DNA from: Planctomycetota bacterium
Lineage (GTDB): Bacteria; Planctomycetota; B129-G9
Length of the DNA stretch: 5,656 bases
Reading direction: 5' to 3'
NCBI GenBank assembly: GCA_030622295.1
Contig: JAUXGI010000093.1
Location: 1 to 5,656, forward strand
Shown here piece after piece: positions 1-4,959 of the stretch. Positions within the stretch are counted from its first letter, which is position 1; every line of letters begins with the position of its first letter. A program made the translations under genes and the position numbers. The notes below the pieces were generated by a model. That model saw nothing but the letters and a program-made list of their open reading frames with translations. It was not told where the DNA came from and made no database searches.

Positions 1-484
1 GATTAATAACCACTGTTCCGGATTCCGATTTCCCCGGTAGCAATTCCGTAATAAGGGGGTCCTGCATGCACTCGAAGATCATATTGTCTGGAGGTTTTTC
101 CATGCCATATAGGATCATTATCTCCTTCGCCTTAAGCGTTCTTGGAAATGGCACATCGTAAGCGACCGGACTGCCGTTTTCTTTTTCTCCATAAGCAACG
201 CCAAAGGGACGAACCAGGATGCTATAGTGTGGCGCTTCTTTTGATACTACCTTATGAACACTTTTCGAACCCTTGTTCGTAAGAACGTACGCGATATAAA
301 ACTGTGAGTCTTCGACCTTTTCCAACCTGATCTTAATCTCCAGATTATCCGCCGTGGTTACGAGTTCGTACGCATTGTCTTCGACCATGTGATCACCTTC
401 TTTATCACTATTGCACCCGCCGCAAAGGACAGTGACAAGAATTGCCCCCCAAAACCACAATGTCTTTGTCATTGTAAATCTCAT
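1..484 (-). CDS. Small putative lipoprotein of unknown function (3' end beyond window)
   Basis: An open frame on the minus strand starts with ATG at 484-482 and stays open for 161 codons to the left edge, so the C-terminus is missing. AGGAGG (plus-strand 493-498) lies 8 nt before this ATG and decides for it over the in-frame ATG at codon 5 (472). The N-terminus has a short basic stretch (R2, K7), a hydrophobic core at about residues 9-20, then Cys-Gly-Gly-Cys at 21-24 followed by a polar, acidic linker. This is a lipoprotein-type signal with Cys24 as the likely lipidated residue, although Cys at -3 is not a standard lipobox residue. The mature part (about 38-161) looks like alternating beta strands, with an L-T-N-K-G turn at 68-72 and an L-P-G-K-S turn near the end, suggestive of an Ig-like beta sandwich (inference only). 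No family is recognised. It is more AT-rich than the rest of the window and diverges from moxR. Confidence 0.78.
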   Translation of the reverse strand, partial: MRFTMTKTLWFWGAILVTVLCGGCNSDKEGDHMVEDNAYELVTTADNLEIKIRLEKVEDSQFYIAYVLTNKGSKSVHKVVSKEAPHYSILVRPFGVAYGEKENGSPVAYDVPFPRTLKAKEIMILYGMEKPPDNMIFECMQDPLITELLPGKSESGTVVIN

Positions 485-584
485 TTCAGCAGCCTCCTGC
501 TTCGTATGTTTTGAATTTCAGTAAAGCCTACGCAGAGCGCACTGACTACCCCCCATTTTTTGTACAGGTTGCAATGAGAGGGTT

Positions 585-600
585 TTGCCCTTCTGGGCAA
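585..600. other. Perfect hairpin TTGCCC-TTCT-GGGCAA
   Basis: A 6-bp stem closes a 4-nt loop. No T-tract follows on either strand, so it is not a classic intrinsic terminator. It sits about 100 bp upstream of the lipoprotein start and next to the larger foldable segment at 610-688, and may belong to the same structure. Confidence 0.5.
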
Positions 601-609
601 CTAGGCGCT

Positions 610-688
610 GCAATCGGAGGGAGCCCGTAGGGCGACTGGAGTTGTAGCAGCAACGGCGGCTTTCGAACCGCCGATTGCCTCCCGCCTG
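610..688. other. Foldable intergenic segment with competing stems
   Basis: GCAATCGG (610-617) is exactly complementary to CCGATTGC (671-678), enclosing a small hairpin GCCC-GTA-GGGC (623-633). Inside the same interval CGGCGG (654-659) pairs with CCGCCG (668-673) around an 8-nt loop containing TTCGAA. The outer and inner stems share bases 671-673, so the full-length forms compete. GGAGGG (616-621) could also pair with the CCTCCC at 678-683. This could be a structured RNA, an attenuator-like element or a degenerate intergenic repeat. No known RNA family is recognised. Confidence 0.4.
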
Positions 689-759
689 TCAAAGTACATC
701 TCCGCAGGCGCAAGTCAAGGCAAATCCGCCGCGAGAACGGCGCCGTATGCGTCGTGAGA

Positions 760-774
760 GCGGCCGAGGGCCGC
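760..774. other. Perfect hairpin GCGGCC-GAG-GGCCGC
   Basis: A 6-bp all-GC stem has a 3-nt loop. The nearest T-run (about 800-805) is some 25 nt downstream, too far for a standard intrinsic terminator on the plus strand. Function unknown. Confidence 0.4.
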
Positions 775-867
775 CGGGTCGCTTTCCCTTGTCGAGATTT
801 TTTCGTTGTTCAAACGCCTGCCGGAGTGAAACGTATCAACGGCGGTGTGAAATTCCGGCGGAATATT

Positions 868-896
868 TTGACCGGGGCCGGAGATTTTGATATAAG
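868..896 (+). promoter_or_regulatory. Sigma70-type promoter for moxR, extended -10
   Basis: TTGACC (868-873) is followed after 17 nt by TATAAG (891-896); each hexamer matches the housekeeping consensus at 5 of 6 positions. A TG at 888-889 one base before the -10 makes it an extended -10 promoter. Transcription would begin near 903, leaving a leader of about 160 nt before the moxR start at 1067. The -35 lies within a 12-bp inverted repeat, so a regulator could compete with RNA polymerase here (inference). Confidence 0.7.
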
Positions 897-994
897 GCCG
901 GTTTCCAATTGTCGGCATTCCGGCGCATGGCGGCAGTGACCCCCCGCGACCGGCGCAGTCGGGCTGGTAAGTGTAGAGGAGAGGCCCCGGTCAA
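868..994. repeat. 12-bp perfect inverted repeat flanking the moxR promoter
   Basis: TTGACCGGGGCC at 868-879 is the exact reverse complement of GGCCCCGGTCAA at 983-994, with 103 bp between the arms. The left arm contains the promoter's -35 hexamer; the right arm lies in the predicted leader. The core GACCGG occurs once more in direct orientation at 948-953 and can pair with CCGGTC at 987-992 in the transcript. The pattern is compatible with paired operator sites or with leader folding; neither is demonstrated. Confidence 0.5.
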
Positions 995-1066
995 TTTCAT
1001 CGTGTACGGGAGCAGGACGGCCGGCGAGCCGCCTCCAGCAAGCAGGTCTATTGTAGGAGTAGTTCA

Positions 1067-2152
1067 ATGTCCAATGCGGGTGTGATGGAAACGGTTGCCA
1101 TGAGCGACATGGACGCGGTCGGGCACCTTCAGTCGAGTTACCAGAAACTGAAGGCGGAACTTGCCAAGAAGATCGTCGGGCAGGAGGCTGTCATCGAGCA
1201 GTTGCTCATCTCCATCTTTGCCGGCGGGCATTGTCTGCTGGAAGGCGTGCCCGGGCTGGCCAAGACGCTGATGATAAGCAGTCTGGCGGAGATGCTGTCG
1301 CTGGACTTCAAGCGAATCCAGTTCACCCCCGACCTGATGCCCTCCGACATCATCGGCACGGAGGTCATCTCGGAGGACAAGGTCACGCACGAGCGCCAGT
1401 TCAAGTTTCTCCAGGGACCCATCTTTGCGAACGTGATTCTGGCGGACGAAATCAACCGCACCCCTCCCAAAACCCAGGCGGCGCTCATGGAGGCGATGGA
1501 AGAGCGACAGGTCTCCACCGGGGGCAAACGCTTCCTCATGTTGGAGCCTTTCTTCGTACTGGCCACGCAGAACCCCATCGAACAGGAAGGCACCTACCCG
1601 CTGCCCGCGGCGCAACTGGACCGCTTCATGTTCAAGGTCTTCGTGGATTACCCGAGCCGGTCCGAGGAAGAAGAGATAGTGCGGGTAACCACGTCCCCGT
1701 ACATGTCGGAACTGCAAAAACTCTTCGCGAAGGAGCAAATCCTGCACTTGCAGCAGATAGTCCGCAGGGTCAGGATATCCGACGAGGTGACCAAGTACGC
1801 TATCGACCTGGTAAGGTACACGCGCATAAGGACCGACCAGGCGCACTGGTTCGCACAGGAGAACCTCTCGTGGGGCGCCGGCCCGAGGGCCCCGCAGTTC
1901 CTCATCCTGGGCGGCAAGGCCCGCGCCACGCTGTACGGCAGGTATGACGTAATCCCGGACGACATCCGGGCCATAATCTACCCTGTCCTGCGCCACAGGC
2001 TGATATGCAACTTCTCGGCCGAGTCCGAAGGCGTATCCACGGACTTGGTAATAGGCGAAATCATCAAGGACGTGCCTTCACCGGATGGCTGGCACACGCA
2101 GTTCCAGGGCCAGAAAAAGAAGGGCTTCTTCGCCAGATTGTTCGGCAGATAG
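1067..2152 (+). CDS. moxR: MoxR-family AAA+ ATPase
   Basis: A 361-residue MoxR-family AAA+ ATPase, a cytoplasmic ring-forming chaperone whose relatives use ATP to activate or mature partner proteins, often ones with von Willebrand A (metal-binding MIDAS) domains. Motifs in order: the I-V-G-Q entry motif of the AAA core (36-39), Walker A G-V-P-G-L-A-K-T (60-67), Walker B ending in D127-E128 and followed by I-N-R, sensor 1 ending in A-T-Q-N-P (N169), a candidate arginine finger R186 in L-D-R-F, and sensor 2 G-P-R-A with R274 in the C-terminal lid domain (about 220-340). All catalytic residues are present and the length is slightly above the usual 310-340. The C-terminus ends in a basic, aromatic tail (K-K-K-G-F-F-A-R-L-F). 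AGGAG at 1055-1059, 7 nt before the ATG, supports this start over the later in-frame ATGs at codons 7, 12 and 15. It is transcribed alone: a terminator follows and no DUF58 or VWA gene is adjacent, so its client is unknown. Confidence 0.95.
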   Translation: MSNAGVMETVAMSDMDAVGHLQSSYQKLKAELAKKIVGQEAVIEQLLISIFAGGHCLLEGVPGLAKTLMISSLAEMLSLDFKRIQFTPDLMPSDIIGTEVISEDKVTHERQFKFLQGPIFANVILADEINRTPPKTQAALMEAMEERQVSTGGKRFLMLEPFFVLATQNPIEQEGTYPLPAAQLDRFMFKVFVDYPSRSEEEEIVRVTTSPYMSELQKLFAKEQILHLQQIVRRVRISDEVTKYAIDLVRYTRIRTDQAHWFAQENLSWGAGPRAPQFLILGGKARATLYGRYDVIPDDIRAIIYPVLRHRLICNFSAESEGVSTDLVIGEIIKDVPSPDGWHTQFQGQKKKGFFARLFGR

Positions 2153-2180
2153 CATGAAATGACACGTGTGACAGGGCCGT

Positions 2181-2208
2181 CCGGGCCTTGCCCGGTCTTT
2201 TTCCTTTT
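2181..2208 (+). terminator. Intrinsic terminator of moxR
   Basis: Stem CCGGGC (2181-2186) with GCCCGG (2190-2195) around a CTT loop, followed by TCTTTTTCCTTTT. It lies 28 nt after the moxR stop codon and reads in the same direction, so it ends the moxR transcript. Confidence 0.8.
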
Positions 2209-2254
2209 GCACTCACTGTCCTCGGACACTGTTGCCGAATCTATGCAAACCGAA

Positions 2255-2269
2255 TCCGCCTCAGGCGGA
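2255..2269. other. Hairpin TCCGCC-TCA-GGCGGA
   Basis: A 6-bp perfect stem with a 3-nt loop, immediately left of the A-run that forms the T-tract of the minus-strand terminator at 2266-2290. No T-tract follows it on the plus strand and its role is unclear. Confidence 0.4.
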
Positions 2270-2290
2270 AAAAGACCCCGCAAGGCGGGG
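2266..2290 (-). terminator. Minus-strand intrinsic terminator, inverted near-copy of the moxR terminator
   Basis: Read on the minus strand, CCCCGC pairs with GCGGGG around a CTT loop (plus-strand 2276-2290) and is followed by TCTTTTTCC. Loop and tail are identical to those of the terminator at 2181-2208. The two middle stem base pairs are swapped from G-C to C-G in both arms. It faces the moxR terminator but I see no minus-strand gene to its right for it to serve, so it may block antisense transcription or be a relic of a paired repeat. Confidence 0.6.
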
Positions 2291-2304
2291 CGGGCAAGGC
2301 CCGC
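2290..2304. other. Hairpin GCGGGC-AAG-GCCCGC
   Basis: A 6-bp all-GC stem abutting the minus-strand terminator, sharing base 2290. On the minus strand its core is the same eleven bases (GGGCCTTGCCC) as the moxR terminator stem-loop, suggesting that these hairpins are related by duplication. The rest of 2305-2386 shows no gene or clear signal. Confidence 0.4.
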
Positions 2305-2390
2305 TGACTCCCCGTCCGGCATAGCAACCAGAGCCACCCACCCACATTTCTGAAGTACATTTCCCTCCCAGGACACGGAACCGATTTTGC

Positions 2391-2418
2391 TTGACTTGCA
2401 AGATGCCGTCTTTATAAT
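2391..2418 (+). promoter_or_regulatory. Strong sigma70-type promoter for the thiolase-hbd unit
   Basis: TTGACT (2391-2396) and a perfect TATAAT (2413-2418) are separated by 16 nt. Transcription is expected to start near 2425. This is the best promoter in the window and lies upstream of the two fatty-acyl-CoA genes, which suggests high constitutive expression unless the leader intervenes. Confidence 0.8.
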
Positions 2419-2424
2419 CCTAGA

Positions 2425-2594
2425 TTCTTATTTTGCTGCAGGAATACATACGGTACATGGACCAGAGGCGGCCGTGCGGCATGTCATGCGCCGCTCGGGT
2501 TACTCTCCGCAGGAGGGATGCGGCCGTATCGGCCCGAAGAGTTCCAATGTCCTGTCAAAAATGACGTTAACCACTAATGCGAAGGTGAGGAAAG
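2425..2594 (+). other. Long 5' leader of the thiolase transcript, about 170 nt
   Basis: No gene is seen between the promoter and the thiolase start. The predicted leader holds a hairpin GGCCG-TAT-CGGCC (2522-2534) and a GC-rich imperfect inverted repeat around 2474-2493. Neither is followed by a T-run and no known riboswitch class is recognised. It ends in the ribosome binding site AAGGTGAGG (2582-2590). Confidence 0.4.
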
Positions 2595-3776
2595 ATGACG
2601 AACGCGGTAATCGTAAGCGCATGTCGAACGGCAATCGGCAGGTTCCTGGGAGGCCTGACTACGACCAGGGCGCCGCAATTGGGCGCAATAGTAATCAAGG
2701 AGGCAATCAAGCGCGCGGGCATAAGCCCGGACGCCGTTGACGAGGTCATCATGGGCAACGTCATTTCCGCTGGCCTGGGCCAGAACCCGGCGCGGCAGGC
2801 GGCCCACTTCGGCGGTGTGCCCGACTCGGTCGGCTCCTTTACCGTCAACAAGGTGTGCGGCTCCGGCCTGAAGTCTGTCGTGCTTGCGACACAGGCCATC
2901 AGGTGCGGTGATTACGAGGTTGTCGTCGCAGGCGGTATGGAGAACATGAGCGACGCGCCTTACGTATCTCGCACACTCCGCGGCGGCGCGCGTATGGGCA
3001 ACACGCCGATGGTGGACGCCATGGTGTTCGACGGACTGTGGGAGTATTACAACGATTTCCACATGGGCGAGACGGGCGAATTGGTCAGCGAGAAATACGG
3101 AATCACACGCGAAATGCAGGATGAGTTCGCCTACCACAGTCACATGAAGGCCGCCGCCGCAACGAAGGAAGGCAAGTTCGGGGCGGAGATAGTGCCCGTG
3201 GAGGTCCCGCAGAGGAAAGGGGAGCCCAAGATAGTGGACACCGACGAGGGTTTTCGCTCCGACACGACAATTGAAAAGATGGCCAAACTGAAACCGGCGT
3301 TCCGCAAGAACGGCACAGTGACCGCGGCCAACGCCAGCCAGATAAGCGACGGCGCGTCGGCGCTGGTAGTCATGAGCGAGGAGAAGGCGAAGGAATTGGG
3401 CGTCCAGCCGATAGCGCGCATAATCTCTTACGCTACCGGCGGCAGGTCGCCGGAATGGGTGATGATGGCGCCGCTGGAAGCCGTCCGCAAGATACTGGCA
3501 CAGATGAAGGTGGACATCGATTACTTCGACCTCATCGAGTTGAACGAGGCATTCAGCGTAGCCAGCATCGCCTTGCGGAACGAACTGAAAATAAACCCGG
3601 AGAAGTTGAACATACACGGCGGTGCCGTGGCGCTCGGCCACCCGATAGGCTGCTCCGGCGCGAGGATATTGACGACGCTCATTTACGCACTCAAGGACCG
3701 CGGCCTGAAGAAGGGCCTCGCGGCGCTTTGCCTGGGCGGCGGCAACGCGGTCGGCATGGCCATCGAAATGTTGTAA
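2595..3776 (+). CDS. atoB: Acetyl-CoA C-acetyltransferase (biosynthetic-type thiolase)
   Basis: A 393-residue type II thiolase, the usual length for tetrameric acetoacetyl-CoA thiolases (ThlA/AtoB/PhaA). It catalyses the reversible Claisen condensation of two acetyl-CoA to acetoacetyl-CoA and CoA in the cytoplasm. The nucleophile is Cys88 in N-K-V-C-G-S-G. Asn317 in N-E-A-F, His349 in G-H-P-I-G-C-S-G and Cys379 in C-L-G-G-G complete the active site. Q-N-P-A-R-Q (63-68) and G-G-M-E-N-M-S (113-119) are typical. Met157 in H-M-G-E-T matches the position that favours short-chain substrates in biosynthetic thiolases. AAGGTGAGG at 2582-2590, a few bases before the ATG, supports the start. It is first in a unit with hbd, 36 nt apart on the same strand, under the promoter at 2391-2418. 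The condensing versus cleaving direction and the exact symbol (atoB, thlA or phaA) cannot be told from sequence. Confidence 0.95.
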   Translation: MTNAVIVSACRTAIGRFLGGLTTTRAPQLGAIVIKEAIKRAGISPDAVDEVIMGNVISAGLGQNPARQAAHFGGVPDSVGSFTVNKVCGSGLKSVVLATQAIRCGDYEVVVAGGMENMSDAPYVSRTLRGGARMGNTPMVDAMVFDGLWEYYNDFHMGETGELVSEKYGITREMQDEFAYHSHMKAAAATKEGKFGAEIVPVEVPQRKGEPKIVDTDEGFRSDTTIEKMAKLKPAFRKNGTVTAANASQISDGASALVVMSEEKAKELGVQPIARIISYATGGRSPEWVMMAPLEAVRKILAQMKVDIDYFDLIELNEAFSVASIALRNELKINPEKLNIHGGAVALGHPIGCSGARILTTLIYALKDRGLKKGLAALCLGGGNAVGMAIEML

Positions 3777-3812
3777 TCAATCAGGCGGATTCGAACCAAC
3801 AAGGAGAGGAGC

Positions 3813-4667
3813 ATGGATGTGAAAAAGGTCGGCGTCATCGGCGCCGGAACGATGGGCAACGGCATCGCCCATGTCTTCGCCATGTCGGGCTACGACGTAG
3901 TTATGGTCGATATCAAGCAGGAATTTATCGACCGCGGCATGAAGACCATCGAGAAGAACCTCAACCGCATGAAGGAGAAGGGCAAGATTGCCGAGGACGT
4001 GGTTGGCGCCACCCTGTCGCGTATCAAGACAAGTCTCAAGATTGAGGACGTGAAGGACGCGCAACTCGTGGTCGAGGCCGCCACGGAGAACAAGGAAATC
4101 AAGTTCGACCTCTTCCGCAAACTCGACGGCCTCTGCCCGCCCGAGACCATTCTCTCAAGCAACACATCATCAATTTCCATCACCGAGATAGCAGCCATCA
4201 CCAAACGCCCGCAGAAGGTCATCGGCATGCACTTCATGAACCCCGTGCCCATGATGAAACTCGTGGAGATAATCCGCGGGTTCGACACGGACGATGAGAC
4301 GTGCAAGACTATCGTTGCGCTGTCGGAAACGCTGGGCAAGACGCCGGTAGAAGTAAACGACTATCCGGCATTCGCGGCCAACCGCATATTGATGCCCATG
4401 ATAAACGAGGCGGTCTTCGCGCTCATGGAAGGCGTGGCGACGGCGGAAGCGATAGACAATGTTATGAAACTCGGCATGAACCACCCGATGGGCCCGCTGA
4501 CGCTGGCGGACCTGATAGGGCTGGACGTGGTGCTGGCAGTGCTGAACGTCCTGCACGAAGGACTGGGCGACCCGAAGTACAGGCCGTGCCCGCTGCTGAA
4601 GAAGATGGTGGCCGCAGGCCACCTGGGCCGCAAGACAGGCCGCGGGTTTTACGACTACGGCAAGTAA
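3813..4667 (+). CDS. hbd: 3-hydroxybutyryl-CoA dehydrogenase, NAD-dependent
   Basis: A 284-residue single-function 3-hydroxyacyl-CoA dehydrogenase, the standard length for Hbd/PaaH proteins (about 280). It interconverts acetoacetyl-CoA and (S)-3-hydroxybutyryl-CoA with NAD(P)H in the cytoplasm, taking the product of the thiolase before it. The N-terminal Rossmann domain (1 to about 185) opens with G-A-G-T-M-G (10-15), and Asp33 at the end of the second strand points to NAD(H) preference. Expected catalytic and substrate residues are present: Ser119 in S-N-T-S-S, His140 in G-M-H-F, Glu152 in K-L-V-E and Asn190 in A-A-N-R. The C-terminal dimerisation domain (about 187-284) has N-H-P-M-G-P-L (223-229) and ends in the typical G-R-G-F-Y-D-Y. 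AAGGAG at 3801-3806, 6 nt before the ATG, fixes the start. It is co-transcribed with the thiolase; no crotonase or acyl-CoA dehydrogenase follows. Confidence 0.96.
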   Translation: MDVKKVGVIGAGTMGNGIAHVFAMSGYDVVMVDIKQEFIDRGMKTIEKNLNRMKEKGKIAEDVVGATLSRIKTSLKIEDVKDAQLVVEAATENKEIKFDLFRKLDGLCPPETILSSNTSSISITEIAAITKRPQKVIGMHFMNPVPMMKLVEIIRGFDTDDETCKTIVALSETLGKTPVEVNDYPAFAANRILMPMINEAVFALMEGVATAEAIDNVMKLGMNHPMGPLTLADLIGLDVVLAVLNVLHEGLGDPKYRPCPLLKKMVAAGHLGRKTGRGFYDYGK

Positions 4668-4740
4668 GACGCGGTCTGGGAGCGCGTAAGAATTCTGGAA
4701 GGGCCGCGCCGGTGACTGTCATCCATTACGGAGCGCAGGC

Positions 4741-4759
4741 CCGGGCTTCGCCCGGTTTT
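4741..4759 (+). terminator. Intrinsic terminator of the thiolase-hbd unit
   Basis: CCGGGC (4741-4746) pairs with GCCCGG (4750-4755) around TTC, followed by TTTTATACTTT. The stem arms are the same as in the moxR terminator (2181-2195); only the loop differs. It lies 73 nt after the hbd stop. The 4668-4740 stretch before it shows no gene. Confidence 0.75.
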
Positions 4760-4761
4760 AT

Positions 4762-4932
4762 ACTTTCGTCTTGCGTGCCTTTGGAGGCAACCCTGAAATT
4801 ACGCAAGGCGTAACGTACAAGACCCCCCGAAGGGGGGGCTTCGGTTGCTCTTTCGCTTTTGTCTTTCTTGCTTTCGGGGTCAACCCCGAAAACACGGACA
4901 GCGAAAGTAAAAGGCCCCCCGAAGGGGGGGCC
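4762..4932. repeat. Tandem hairpin array with an exact 16-bp repeat
   Basis: The palindromic 16-mer CCCCCCGAAGGGGGGG occurs twice, at 4823-4838 and 4915-4930. Between the copies CTTTCGC (4850-4856) pairs with GCGAAAG (4901-4907) and encloses an 8-bp hairpin TTTCGGGG/CCCCGAAA (4872-4879 with 4884-4891). To the left, CTTGCGT (4770-4776) pairs with ACGCAAG (4801-4807) and encloses GCCT-TTGG-AGGC (4777-4788). So two units share one plan: outer hairpin, 7-bp arm, inner hairpin, complementary arm, outer hairpin. Near 4823 a second hairpin CCGAAG/CTTCGG (4827-4832 with 4839-4844) competes with the C6/G6 stem. This stretch could be a transcription-insulating terminator array, the structured leader of the symporter gene, or a small repeat family. 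Confidence 0.6.
4903..4932 (-). terminator. Possible minus-strand terminator in the hairpin array
   Basis: GGCCCCCC (4913-4920) pairs with GGGGGGCC (4925-4932) around a 4-nt loop; on the minus strand the stem is followed by TTTTACTTTC. It would stop antisense transcription coming from the symporter gene. No minus-strand gene is seen, so its use is uncertain. Confidence 0.4.
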
Positions 4933-4959
4933 GGTATCTGATATCCAAAAGAGGCGTTA

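Larger units (their letters stand above)
485..1066. other. Divergent intergenic region, 582 bp, non-coding
   Basis: This stretch separates the leftward lipoprotein gene from the rightward moxR gene. I see no credible gene in it: the short open frames are arginine/proline-rich, start without a ribosome binding site and resemble no protein family. It holds several perfect short inverted repeats (585-600, 610-678, 760-774), a promoter reading right (868-896), a 12-bp inverted repeat (868-879 with 983-994) and the moxR leader. No convincing -35/-10 pair was found for the lipoprotein gene. Confidence 0.7.

Noticed and set aside
654..673. T-arm-like hairpin containing TTCGAA, considered as part of a tRNA
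   Set aside because: The loop is 8 nt rather than 7 and no acceptor, D or anticodon arms can be found at the right spacing.
675..939. Two short plus-strand open frames (675-890 and 754-939)
   Set aside because: Arg/Pro-rich, no ribosome binding site, overlapping each other and the moxR promoter; better explained as non-coding.
1064..1996. Minus-strand open frame of 310 codons opposite moxR
   Set aside because: It lies entirely antisense to a clear AAA+ ATPase, has the skewed Arg/His/Leu-rich composition of a shadow frame in GC-rich DNA and resembles no protein family.
2159..2353. Plus-strand 64-codon open frame after moxR
   Set aside because: It spans the moxR terminator and three other hairpins and starts without a ribosome binding site.
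2387..2740. TTG-started open frame overlapping the thiolase start
   Set aside because: It begins inside the promoter and runs into the thiolase in another frame.
2574..3641. Minus-strand open frame of 355 codons opposite the thiolase
   Set aside because: Antisense to an intact thiolase with all catalytic residues; composition is that of a shadow frame.
4771..4799. Weak promoter TTGCGT, 17 nt, TGAAAT upstream of the symporter
   Set aside because: Only 3 of 6 and 4 of 6 consensus matches, and the hexamers lie within hairpin arms of the array; too weak to call.
4823..4930. Possible CRISPR array from the repeated 16-mer
   Set aside because: Only two copies, too short, self-palindromic C/G runs, and the intervening DNA is itself palindromic rather than a unique spacer; no cas genes.
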